Assembly: GCA_018398765.1 (NCBI GenBank) | Contig: JAHBMJ010002012.1 | Span: 1-23,705 of the forward strand | DNA: 23,705 nucleotides | From: Chromera velia | Taxonomy: Eukaryota; Sar; Chromeraceae | Direction: 5' to 3' | In this document: in pieces, positions 1 through 9,275 of the stretch | How the letters are laid out: each line of letters opens with the position of its first letter | Position numbering within the stretch: the first letter of the stretch is position 1 | Made by a program: the position numbers and the translations under genes | Notes under the pieces: model-generated | Seen by the model: only the letters and a program-made list of their open reading frames with translations | Database searches by the model: none | What the model was told of the DNA's origin: nothing

Positions 1-138
1 AGACCGAATATGTTCCAAACGTCTTATCCTACTGCCCAACGTTCGTCTCTCCTCTTTCTTTCCTCTACTTTTCCTTCATCCCCTTCGTCCCCCCGTTTTG
101 TTTCCCTCCCTCGCGCTGCGATCTGGTCCTCAGCTTGA

Positions 139-345
139 GGTCCTTTTTCAGCCTTGCTGTATATGTTGCTTAGTGGTCGCCCCCATGCACTGTATAAAGG
201 GCTGGAAGACGCGGTTTGCCCTACATACAGGGGTAAAGCAGACGATGTACTGCACCGACTGACTGAATGCACAGAAATAAGAGCAGATCAAGAGGCTTTG
301 AATGCAATTGTAACCGAAATTGAAGCCAAATTAGACAGAGCCTAA
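139..345 (+). pseudogene. LINE reverse transcriptase C-terminal fragment (HxxxxC knuckle)
   Basis: The frame is open from the TGA at 136-138 to the TAA at 343-345. It encodes a short piece containing CPTYRGKADD followed by HRLTEC, then a charged helix-like tail. It resembles the C-terminal CCHC-like knuckle seen in the - strand LINE of this window (CKAC, then DDPIHRLTTC), with the same order: short Cys motif, acidic pair, HRLT and final Cys. The second Cys of the CxxC pair appears as Tyr here, so the knuckle is probably degraded. No RT core is present, and there is no ATG at a sensible position. This is a 5'-truncated relic, not a gene. Confidence 0.5.
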
Positions 346-841
346 GAAAGAGAGAGAAAGTGGTTGCTATCAAAAAACTCCATCCCTTTAAAACACGCCA
401 CGCAAAGCGAATTGTTGGCACGAATGAAGGTTACCCTGGCACTCAGACACTCACCCATACCGGCCCTACGACTCTTGCGAAACATCTGTCTGCGCCCTCC
501 ATCGTAAGGCCTGCGATTCGATGCATGTGATGGTTACTTACCTCTCTTCCCGTCTCACCTTTTGAATGTTCTTTTTCTATCTCCCACGTACATCTCCCGT
601 CCCCCCTCTCTACCGGTCTTTCTGTCTGCCTCTACTGCCTGAGAGCCTCTGTTGCAGTTGTCGCACTCCTCCCACAGAAGGGAAATGACATCAGCGATTT
701 AGAAAACATCTTCTAGACTCAGAGTGTTTAAGGTTACGAGAATGAAGCCCCCTCCCGTTGTATGATGCAGGTCTGGCAAAGGAGTAATAAAGCATTGTCC
801 TAGACTCATGCACTGCATGATGGCCTATAGACCGATTAATA

Positions 842-865
842 ATGATGATGATGATGATGATGATG
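842..865 (+). repeat. (ATG)8 microsatellite, probable LINE tail
   Basis: Eight perfect ATG units follow GATTAATA. The tract sits between two convergent LINE relics and most likely marks the 3' terminus of one of them. The preceding ATTAATA favours the + strand copy. Confidence 0.8.
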
Positions 866-1031
866 TGACTAAACCCGCCAGCCATCGTATCCCAATGGCA
901 AAGGGCAGTCTGTGAGCATTCATGTCATATTACAAGCTAGGAGCACGCTTGCGAATGCTCGCCTAAAGCGGCCAAACCTTAGGACTACTAGCTAGCAAAG
1001 CGCTGCTCCCCAGGATCGATCTAGGGATCGA

Positions 1032-3674
1032 TCAGTCTGGTCCTAGGCATGCAGCAATGAGGGCACTGGCTTTTCTGGCGTCCCTCTGAAGAAGAAGCGA
1101 AAAGTACCGCTTTAAACGCTCCTCGGCCTGCCCCAACCCTCTACTCCCTCGGGCCTCTTGTTTCTCTCCGTGCTCACATACTTCTTCTATCGATATACGC
1201 TCCAGTTGCCTATACCAGAGATCGCTCAGTCTCCCCCGCAGCACTTCCGTTCGAACACAAGTTGTCAGGCGGTGAATCGGGTCATCAATCAGTTTCTCAT
1301 AAGTTTTCTCTTCACAGGCCTTGCAAATTGATTCAACCCCCCCCCCATAGTTTGTCCCCCCTCCAACAACGGCACACAACACAGGGCAGAAAACTGTCCC
1401 GGGGGATGCCAGGAACTGCTTGGCAAGTGGTTCAACCGAAGGAGACCTTAAGCCCCCCTTCCCCTCCGCCAGGCTTCCTAGGACCAGTTTTGCAAAGCGT
1501 TGGCTGCTTCTATTCTCCTTCTGATAATCAGTCAGGCAGGCAGACGGAGGAAAAGACACGCCATGCATTCCTTGTCTATCTTGTCTCCCCCCTTTCCTTT
1601 CCGTCACGGAGACTGGGTTTGCCCAGTCTCCGAACCATTCGTTAACTTCTCTACTTCTCGCCCCCCTTCTCAGCCTGCTATCTGAGGTTGTGAAATCAAC
1701 CTTATCAGGTTCACCTTCAAGAAGGGCAGAACTGACGCGTTGCACAAGCCTCTTTGCCAACCCCGACCATGTCCTAAGCTCCCCCCTCCTGTGGCATGCC
1801 CACAGCGCTTCAAGCAAAACCAATCGCGCAAGAGAAAGACTTTTCAAATACCCCCTCATTCTGACACTACGAATCTCTCTCATAGGCCTCAGCCCAACGG
1901 CTGTAAGGGTGGGAAAGACAAAAGAATTCCAGGGCAGACGGAGAGACCAATGCACAAAACGAAGCTGAAGAGAGTTTAAGCATTGGATGTCATATTCTCG
2001 AATCGGGAGGGCTTCAAGGGAATAAGTGGCGGCGGGTTTCCATATCCCCCTGAAGAGGGATATACGACTATGTAGGGAGAGCGTCCTTATTGATGCGGAC
2101 AAACCCATAGCCCCTCCCACTCCCCTCTCTGCAGCTTCAAGTCTGGCAGTCACAGACTTACGAGGGTTCGCATAACAGAAGACCTGACAACCCAAGTATC
2201 TGTAACTTTCTACCCATTCGACCGTCCGACCCTTAAAAAGAATTTCTTCCTCCCCTCCCCTGCCTGTTAATCTTATCACTTTCATTTTTTTTAAATTCAC
2301 TGTCAGACCCCACGTGTCATAATATATAGCCAACCGATCCATTCTCTTTTGGAGGTCGCGGGGGGAGTGCCCAAAGATTACGAGATCATCTGCATAACTG
2401 ATGTTCTCTATCAGAAGGTCTCCGAGCCTCACTTCCTGGGATGAATCCTCCCCTCGATCTCTACTCTGGAGACTAACTGAGGTATACAAATTATTGATGA
2501 AGAGAAAAAATAGGAGAGGAGAGAGAGGGTCACCTTGTTTTACCCCTGTTCCCTCTTCAAACATGCTTTCCGACCCGTCAATCTTCCCCATGACCTTGAT
2601 ATATATTGCATGGATCATATTAATATCTCTTTTTGAAAGCCCCTCCTCTTTAAGTCTCTAGATCAATTTCTTTCTGTCAACTCTATCAAATGCCTTGCTA
2701 AAGTCCACGAAACACGCGAATAAAGGTCTCTTTTTGTTTCTAGAAATTTTAGAAAGGACAAACAAAGCATGAATGGCCTCTCTAGTCCCCACTCCCTTTC
2801 TGAATCCTATCTGTCTGTCGTCTATCCTTACTCTCAGACGGAGGCAAGAATCCATCAATAAAGCAAAGACTCGGAGCTTAGCTAGAAGGGTCACTATATG
2901 AATAGGCCTCCATTCATCTGCTAGCGGAGACACGGGGCCTTTGGGGACTGGGACAATATGAATGAAGTTCTATGTAGACGGCCAGTAAGAGAAGAGATGA
3001 AAGAGATTAAAAAAAATAAAGACAAGAAAACGGAAGAGATGCGACGACCTGAAACACAGAGCAGCATGTTTAGGAGAGAGACCCTCAAGCCCAGCCCCCT
3101 TATTTGGGTTTACTTTTTTTATGACCGTCTGACATAGAAAAAGAGAGAAAAAAGGAGACCGAAGGGGAGGAGGAAGGCTGGAGGGTAGGGGGAGGTCGGG
3201 AAGTCCCTCTCCTTCAAACACCGATGCCCAAAAATTGGAGAAAGCATCTGCCGACGGTTTGTCCCCCGCTCCATCCCCTCCCATCTGTTGCACCCTCTTC
3301 CACTTCCACACCACTGAGGGGTCCCTAGCGGCCTCTTGGGCAAGACGCTCTGCCTGTGTACATGCGTATGCCTTTCTTTTCCTTGCGATCAACCTTCCCC
3401 TTTCCCTTACCAGCTTGTCTTTATGTCTCATTCTTGGTCTGCCCACTGTTTGTGTTCTTAGTTCTCTCTCGGCTTTCCTTACCCTTTCATTCATTTTTTT
3501 ACACTCCCGGTCCTACCAAGGGGCGGCTATCTGTCCTTTTCTTTGTTTGTCGGATTTCTTTCTACCCCTCTGCTTCCTCTCCCCCGTTTGTGCTAACTTC
3601 CTTTCCCATTCATCTGCTAGGCCCCTAACTCTCTCAGCCAGGGTCTCAGGGATGGACGCAGGAGGGATTGGCTA
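1032..3674 (-). pseudogene. LINE reverse transcriptase ORF with in-frame TAG codons
   Basis: About 880 codons can be read in one - strand frame from near 3674 to the TGA at 1032-1034. TAG codons lie at 3513-3515, 2970-2972 and 2658-2660, with another at the upstream edge (3672-3674). In coding order the frame shows: an APW-stop-DREC segment (PWWxxEC-like linker of LINEs); a basic helix; FSNFWASVF; FIHIVPVPK; EWRPIHIV; CFVDFSKAFDRVDR (RT block with catalytic Asp); GVKQGDPLSPLLF; YADDLVIF (catalytic Asp pair); YRYLGCQV; and a C-terminal knuckle, CKAC then HRLTTC. This is the order of a LINE RT and C-terminal domain. No endonuclease domain is visible, so the copy is 5' truncated near the G20 tract. 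I found no frameshift over 2.6 kb, which is unusual for a dead copy. A start at the internal ATG of 2616-2618 would lack half the RT core. The assignment to LINE RT is strong; the clade is not assigned. Confidence 0.88.
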
Positions 3675-3677
3675 AGT

Positions 3678-3697
3678 GGGGGGGGGGGGGGGGGGGG
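3678..3697. repeat. G20 homopolymer at the 5' border of the LINE
   Basis: Twenty consecutive G follow the first open codon of the - strand LINE. Beyond it the base composition changes to AT-rich, so this probably marks the truncation border. Homopolymer length is unreliable in assemblies. Confidence 0.7.
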
Positions 3698-4230
3698 AAA
3701 CATGAAAGAGAGGGAGACCATTGTGAGATAATTCTGCAGCTTTCTCACCCATGTCCCATAAACTGGGCCAGCATGCCTCAGAAAGCTGTCGAACGGAATA
3801 GTATAAACACATTGAGAGCTAGAGTTTTTAAGTCAAGTTTAACAAAATAGTTTTTGTCATAATAACATTAGTAAATATACATACATGCATAAATTGTGAT
3901 TCATAGTTTTTACATTTCAAAGCTATATGGGTTTTTAAAAACTCTAGTTATAAATTTTTGTTACGACTAACTCTCACGCTGTATGCTCTACATGAGAGAG
4001 GACGTAGGCATCATCTGACTCCCAGAAGGTGAGAGCTAGAAAAATTTAGACGGATATGAAGGTTAGTCATTTTTACATGTTTGTTTGCTACTCCAAAGGG
4101 CTGAGTCTGACGTCTTTGAAAGCTTTTGCGTACGTATATCATCTAAAGGGGTCTTGTGATCTTGAGGGCGGGGGCAACGCAGTCAAACGCTGGTGGTTTG
4201 GATTAGGGCATAGATTGAGGGTGTCTGCTT
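3698..4230. other. AT-rich intergenic DNA with a diverged copy of a hairpin sequence
   Basis: No supportable gene. Positions 3960-4000 closely resemble the reverse complement of the hairpin at 10864-10913: both contain a gttacga/gttatga start, aactctca and gctctacatgagag in the same order. The second arm has decayed here. This points to a dispersed short repeat. Confidence 0.5.
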
Positions 4231-4231
4231 A

Positions 4232-4432
4232 AGGCAGATGGGATCCTATACCCTCATGCTCAAGGCAGATGGCTAGGCAGATGGACTCCTATATACCCTC
4301 GTGCTTGAGACAGATGGGCTCCTATATACCCTCGTACTTGAGACAGATGGGCTTCTATATACCCTCGTATTTAAGGCAGATGGGCTCCTATATACCCTCG
4401 TGCTTAAGGCAGATGGGCTCCTATGATATTCG
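4232..4432 (+). repeat. 33-bp tandem repeat array
   Basis: Units begin with CAGATGGGCTCCTATATACC and recur at 33-bp spacing from 4278, 4311, 4344, 4377 and 4410 (last one partial). A diverged copy lies at 4234 and a truncated copy at about 4266. Because 33 is a multiple of three, one frame stays open and would encode an 11-residue unit QMGSYIPSCLR. Nothing upstream or downstream suggests a gene, so I treat it as a minisatellite. Confidence 0.85.
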
Positions 4433-4802
4433 TATTTTAGACAGAGCTTCGCTGTAAGCTAGGTTTAAATAGAGGTAGATTTATCTCTATGATTCAGGAC
4501 ATAAGATAATCCTAAGAGTAATCAGATTCACAAGAGTGACTGTCGTCAAGTATCGGGTTAAGAGTCGATTCAAAGGTTGTTTAAATTAAAGTTGGCCAAA
4601 GTGACATCGAAGTGATAGAACTTATGTCATGATCGATTCTATAATTTTTCGTGATTTGGTCATTTTTGGTACATTGCTTCCTCAGGCAGGAGGTCTGCCT
4701 CAAGTATCCTCCTTCTCCAGGCAGGAAGAGACAGGATGCCTATAGGGGTATAACGTCCTGTATCTGCAGAAATATTCATATTATGTAAAAATGATTGTCC
4801 TT
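4433..4802. other. Intergenic DNA without recognised features
   Basis: AT-rich. A small inverted pair (AGGCAG and CTGCCT) lies near 4684-4700. No gene is supported. Confidence 0.4.
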
Positions 4803-5060
4803 CCTAATGAATTAGGAGTTGAATTGGGTGTCGAATTGGTAGTACTACTAATTTTTTACCGCCAATAACTCCCAATTTTGAAAAATTTGTACCTAGTCTA
4901 GTGAACAAAGTACATAGAGTTTATGGGCTAGACAAGGGCTTACTAGTCTCTAGCTGTAGTCATTAGACTCTAATTTATTATTAAGAACAAATTCTATGAA
5001 CACTTAGAGTCACCTAAAAATTGGGAGTTACCAATTTTTAAATAGGAATTTTTTAGGACT
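4803..5060 (+). repeat. Left terminal inverted repeat
   Basis: Matches the reverse complement of 7511-7775 with scattered substitutions and small indels. Shared blocks include TGTCGAATTGGTAGTACTAC, TTTTTTACCGCCAATAACTC and CCTAGTCTAGTGAAC. Further inward (5060-5105) there are A-rich tracts with repeated AAATTGGTAGTAC that match the other end only loosely. Confidence 0.88.
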
Positions 5061-5239
5061 GCCGGAAAAAAAATTGGTAGTACAAAAAAAAAAAAAAATT
5101 GGGAGCCAACTTAAAACTTTTGTTTTGTGTGTCATAGTGCACCGCTAACGCAATATAAAACAGACAGTGGACAGCTCTACACAAGCTACGTACCAGTACA
5201 AAAAACAGAGTGAAAATCGATCCAATTCACCATATAAGC

Positions 5240-5650
5240 CTACCAGAATTCATAATCTCTCCATATGCCGGACAGTGGCTGCTGATCTTTGTTCAGATCA
5301 TGCCCTTCTCTCCCGAACATCTCCCACTTAGTGGTTTCCAGACGCCTCAAATGGAGATTATATTCCTTCTTCTTCTCCTCTGACAGATTTTGGGGGGGGA
5401 CAACATGGGTGTACTGAAAAACGACTAAGGAATCATCTGGAAAAATTCCGATGTCTGCCTTTTTTCTGTGATCATCTGTGAGCTCTTTCAGCTCCAAAAT
5501 CTTCACGGTGAACTTGACATCTGAAAGCATTGCATGAACGATGTTCAGCTCTCTCCCTACAGCGAATCTCTCCCAAAACTTGGTGGGGATGACAAATCCA
5601 TCCTTATCCATTTCCTTTGACCTCTCCCTCTGTTGGCTTTGTGCAACCAT
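5240..5650 (-). CDS. Accessory ORF of the inverted-repeat transposon, unknown function
   Basis: A 136-codon ORF starts at the ATG of 5648-5650 and ends at TAG 5240-5242. I do not recognise the family. Visible features: a polar N-terminus (QSQQRERSKEMDKDG), then a compact mixed segment with FWERFAVGRELN, GIFPDDSLVVFQYTH and a C-terminal basic-acidic helix ending in GIWRDYEFW. There is no signal peptide or membrane segment. It lies inside the inverted repeats and is divergent to the transposase relic, so it is probably a transposon passenger or accessory (DNA-binding?) protein. That role is inference. The same frame continues upstream across a TAG (5663-5665) into a Lys-rich stretch, so the true product may be longer and this copy broken. 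Confidence 0.5.
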   Translation of the reverse strand: MVAQSQQRERSKEMDKDGFVIPTKFWERFAVGRELNIVHAMLSDVKFTVKILELKELTDDHRKKADIGIFPDDSLVVFQYTHVVPPQNLSEEKKKEYNLHLRRLETTKWEMFGREGHDLNKDQQPLSGIWRDYEFW

Positions 5651-5662
5651 GGTTGCAGAGCG

Positions 5663-5947
5663 CTAGGGAGGAGGGGGGCGCTGATGAGGACTTTCACTTT
5701 TCGATTTCTTCTTTTTTTTTTGTTCTTTCCTTTGATCCGTTTCGTTCTCTCTCCCACCTTGAGGCTTATGGAGACTAGCAGCTGCCGACTGAATTGAGGC
5801 TACCGCAGTGGTGACAGACGACTCGGGGACCCCTCCTTCTTGCTTCTGTTTGAGGGCTGTCTGCATATTTCTCAGGAGTAGGAGATTATTTGGATAGGAA
5901 AGACGTGCTTTCTTTTTCTTGGGAAAGGCCCTCAAAGACCCAATGTA
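5663..5947 (-). pseudogene. Upstream in-frame Lys-rich extension of the accessory ORF
   Basis: In the frame of the 5650 ATG, an open stretch lies between a TGA at 5948-5950 and the TAG at 5663-5665. It is low complexity and basic (PKKKKARLSYPNN, KEQKKKKKSKSES), like a nuclear-localisation region. It overlaps by some tens of bases the start of the + strand transposase frame, so only one of them is likely to be coding there. It could be the N-terminus of the accessory protein cut off by a nonsense mutation, or a chance frame. Confidence 0.3.
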
Positions 5948-7336
5948 TCATGACGTTTTGTGTCGTTATTTCCAGAGCAGAGATTCTGAGCTGGCAAAGC
6001 GCGGAGTATATTCCATGAACCTCCATAAAGAAACGTTGAGATCGTACCCATGCATCAAGGAGCCGAACTTTGTCCCCCTCCAGCTGTATGCTGATGACAT
6101 AGATCCGAAAAAGAAGCCGCGAGGCGTGTCCAAAAAGATGTTTGCCATTTATTGGGTCTTCGACATTAATTCCGTTCCCGGATTTTCTAAGTATGCTGAG
6201 GAAAACATATTCCTTTTCTGTCTGGTTTTAATAAGAGGATTACAGAAGTATTCTGGAGCATTTGGTTCCTTGTTTCAATTCATTGTTGGTTGATGGGGTT
6301 CCGGTACCCTACACTGTTGATGGCCGTGCCTTATACGGATCGACGGGTGAGGCTCTCACGCAAATCTGGGCAGGGATTGTGACCTTCACGGAGGATGACC
6401 CAGCTAAAGCAGCTCTTTATTTCCGGAAGCTCTGCTTAAATGCTATCAGATTCTGTCTGGATTGCCTGTGTTGGAGAAACCATAGGGTGGGAGATCTGGT
6501 GAAAGACTTCACCACAGAGTTTCTACTTTCTACAGAGGCGTCTCTAAAAATGGATCTTGACAAGTGTGAAGAACCACCTGGAGGTCAAACAGCGGGGTTT
6601 CACAGGAATTTCCTCTTTGTTGTCTCTGTTTTTCTTTTCTATCCCGTGGTCCGTTCAACATGATATTTTACATATCGCAGACGAGGGTGAAGCGAAAAAA
6701 GAGCTGGGACTTTTTCTTGTTTGGGTAGTGAATGAGAAGAAGCTCTTTCAGATGGAAGAATTGAATTCATTTCTGTTTGATTCAGATATGTAGTGAAAAA
6801 CAGGGCTGCCCCTTATTTAGTGGGTCTGAGGAATTCCAAAAAACAATAGAAAGATTAAATTGGGGGCTGCAGATGTCAGACACATTTTCCCTCGCGTAGT
6901 TGAGTTCATGGAAAAAAGGTGCCCAGACATTTTTGTTGCAGAGAACCCTCCTGCTTGTTCTTTTTACTTACATTTGTGGATCCTTTCCACGTTGACAGGT
7001 TCAATCATAGATGAGAAACTTGCAGAGCTGTAGAGGGTGATAAAGACTTGGCAAGACCTTTTTTGCAAGTCTTATGGGTGGGCGGTCCCAAAGACTCACT
7101 TCTACTCGCACTTCCCGGTGTGGATCCACCGGTTTGGGGGTTTGAATACAGCGAAATGCTACGGCTTTGAATCGTATCATAAGAAGATTTGCAAACGTTT
7201 TGTCCTACAGGGGGGACATTATTCATATGATCGTTTTATTCTGGAAGATCTGGTTTTTGCGTGGTTGTGCAAGAGAAAAAAAGCCATGCAAGCATATTTT
7301 GCCGATGTGTCACGCCAGGAGGGACTTCGACCATGA
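5898..7336 (+). pseudogene. Transposase-like relic with frameshifts
   Basis: Coding similarity runs through three frames. First frame (open from 5898): GKALKDPMYHDVLCRYF, then VPLQLYADDIDPKKK. In DDE-type transposase-like proteins, the segment LxLYxDD followed by a K-rich turn and a hydrophobic 'xxYWVFxI' strand holds the first catalytic Asp. A shift near 6290 leads to DGVPVPYTVDGRALYG and a long helix-rich part. Further shifts lead to PKTHFYSHFPVWIHRFGG and a following FESYHKKICKRF, like the HxxxHxP...FG...FExxHK block near the C-terminus of CACTA- or KDZ-related transposases. I make the superfamily call by motif resemblance only. Start and exact frameshift sites are unresolved. Confidence 0.5.
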
Positions 7337-7510
7337 AGAACACTATGAAACTATACAAAACTTATGGATTTATGAAGTTCTGTGCAGCCGTAACACTGTT
7401 CTATTACAGCGTTCTTTCTTTCTACATATATTTTACTTTCTAGGAGAAGTTATAAAATTGGTAGTCCCCCCCAAAAAAATGGGTGTTGATTTTCTTAAAA
7501 ATTGGTAATT

Positions 7511-7775
7511 AGTCCTAAAAAAAAATTGGTAACTCCCAATTTTTAGGTAACTCTAAGTATTCATAGAATTTGTTCCTAGTAATGAATTAGAGTCTAATGA
7601 CTGCGGCTAGAGACTAGTGAGCCCTTGTCTAGCCCATACACAAAATTTTAGCTTCAAACTCCATGTACTTCGTTCACTAGACTAGGTACCAATTTTTCAA
7701 AATTGGGAGTTATTGGCGGTAAAAAATTAGTAGTACTACCAATTCGACACCCAATTCAACTCCCAATTCATTAGG
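7511..7775 (-). repeat. Right terminal inverted repeat
   Basis: Reverse complement of 4803-5060. The outer end is CCCAATTCATTAGG at 7762-7775. Mirror blocks include GTTCACTAGACTAGGTACC and AATTGGGAGTTATTGGCGG. Confidence 0.88.
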
Positions 7776-7850
7776 GCTAGCTAGGGTTTGAACTTGGTAC
7801 CTTTAGCTTAGTAATACTGCGTATTAACCCCTTAGGCTAGGCTATGACAA
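7776..7850 (-). other. Possible tRNA-derived (SINE-like) remnant next to the transposon end
   Basis: On the - strand GTTCAAACCC fits a Pol III box B, and about 40 bases upstream lies a box A-like TAGCCTAGCC. The stems do not pair well enough for a tRNA gene. This is weak evidence only. Confidence 0.2.
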
Positions 7851-9036
7851 CTTAAGCCGTGAATGGGATTCAAGTCTTTTAAGTCCAGGAGTCTTATAAT
7901 TTCTTCTTATAATGTCCAAAAGTTTAATAGAACATATTGAAATTTCCCCTTTCTCAGGACGCCATTCCATGGGCATCTAAAAATCAACAGAACAGATTCT
8001 CTTTTTGTTGACAAGAGACTCAGTCTCTTTTACTCTTTTGTCTCATCTTGTTTTTATTGTACTGATTAAAATTTTATCAATGAATCATCTCAACATTTAT
8101 CTTGACCTCACTCTTCAAGGTGCGTTGCTTGGGAGGCTCGATCATTTGCTTTATGATCGGTGATCTTCCACATTCAATCCTTTTACCTTCTCACTTTTTG
8201 TCGAGAAGAACGGTGTGACTAGGGCTTACCGACTACAGAGGGAGCCTGGCCACACGGCAGCAATCGTATTTGGTCACACCTTTAGGCCGTGGTTAAAATT
8301 TTGGTCATACTTTGCCTTTTAGAGGCCAGGCCTGCCGTTCCCTTGGGGACATCAGATTGGCCTTATACTGCGCCTGGTGCATTTTACATATTTGATGGAT
8401 CTAAACACCCCGGCTCGACTTCGAGCTTGAAAGATCCAGTCTTGTCGGCATCAGAAAGCGTCACAATTCATATCAAAAAGAACTCTTTCAGCTCTGCTCT
8501 CTCAGAGAGAAATCCTGACAACTTCATTAAGCAAACAAGACTGGTTGTTGGGCCATGGTACACTCAGTCTTCTGTTGATTCAAAATGCCCATACTTTGGA
8601 TGCAAAAAGTCAATCGTACCAAGGTGCCAACCATAGTGAATGGGTAGCGGTCAGTCCATACATACGATATCATACGATTGGTCTGGTTTGTGGGTACACA
8701 GTTGTCTCGAGTCTGGCATATGGATTATCTAACTATATATATACTAAGTCTTACTTCACTCTTTCCTTCTCTTTTCGGTCAATCTTCCATTCCCAACAAA
8801 AGGTTTCTTTATCAACATACGAGCAACTTATCCTGAGCCTTGAAAGGCTTGCTCCATTATCATCAACTAGAAAGAGGTCCAAGCTCCCGCGAGGTTTAGA
8901 AGTTCCACAGTTCTGATTCAATGGTTGCTCCATCATTCTGCTTTCAATTAATAAATTGCAGAGAGGGCTGGTTTTTGGAGGGATGTTGACTTCTACAGAA
9001 GCGCTGATGCTCGTACAAGACTACTATTCATAGTTG
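7851..9036. other. Intergenic DNA with open frames of doubtful coding value
   Basis: Two overlapping + strand open frames (8289-8636 and 8545-8916) have no clear start context and no domain I recognise. The second contains SQQKVSLSTYEQ, faintly like the end of a copia-type RNase H, but flanking motifs are absent. No RNA gene is seen. Confidence 0.3.
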
Positions 9037-9042
9037 TACAAG

Positions 9043-9134
9043 TATACTGTACTATACTGTACTATACTGTACTACACTGTACTGTACTGTACTACTGTAC
9101 TATGATATCTATACTGTACTGTACTACTGTACTA
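9043..9134 (+). repeat. TACTG/TATACTG microsatellite cluster
   Basis: Imperfect array of TACTG and TATACTG units, interrupted by GATATCTA. A second cluster of the same motif lies at 10207-10248. Confidence 0.8.
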
Positions 9135-9275
9135 GACCTTAAAAATTTTTTTTTTTCTATTTCTAGCGTCCTAGGGGGTCTCTTAACCTACGTTAATGCT
9201 CTATAAACGTGTGCTAAGTTATGATATGGTATGATATAGTCTAGGATATGGTGATGATAATCGAATTACAGTGAC

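Larger units (their letters stand above)
1..866 (+). mobile_element. 3' end of a LINE (non-LTR retrotransposon), truncated at window edge
   Basis: A short relic of a LINE C-terminus (139-345) is followed by about 500 bases without a convincing ORF, then the run ACCGATTAAT and eight ATG units at 842-865. Many LINEs end in a simple-repeat tail preceded by such AT-rich sequence, so I read this as the 3' UTR and tail of a + strand copy. The element continues off the left edge or is 5' truncated. The tail could instead belong to the opposing - strand LINE, as (CAT)n, because both copies converge here. No target-site duplication could be identified. Confidence 0.5.
4803..7775. mobile_element. DNA transposon with ~260-bp terminal inverted repeats
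   Basis: About 260 bases at the left end (4803-5060) recur as reverse complement at the right end (7511-7775). The outer ends read CCTAATGAATT followed by (A/G)GGAGTTGAATTGGGTG. Between them lie a - strand ORF (5240-5650, with an upstream in-frame extension) and a + strand transposase-like relic (about 5898-7336). Length is about 2.97 kb. No convincing target-site duplication is visible immediately outside the ends. The ends do not begin CACTA, and the family is not identified. The repeats have a moderate number of mismatches, and with the frameshifts this suggests an inactive copy. Confidence 0.8.

Noticed and set aside
1262-2661. Several + strand open frames opposite the LINE
   Set aside because: Shadows of the - strand RT coding frame; no domains of their own.
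3235-3675. + strand hydrophobic open frames
   Set aside because: Antisense of the Lys/Arg/Glu-rich LINE N-terminal region; hydrophobicity is an artefact.
4232-4432. CRISPR-like array
   Set aside because: Units are contiguous tandem copies without spacers, in a eukaryotic context.
7776-7850. Functional tRNA gene
   Set aside because: Box B-like sequence is present but the arms do not pair.
8289-8916. Possible copia-type RT/RNase H (TRLVVGPWYTQ; SQQKVSLSTYEQ)
   Set aside because: Only isolated short resemblances, in two frames, without the catalytic motifs.
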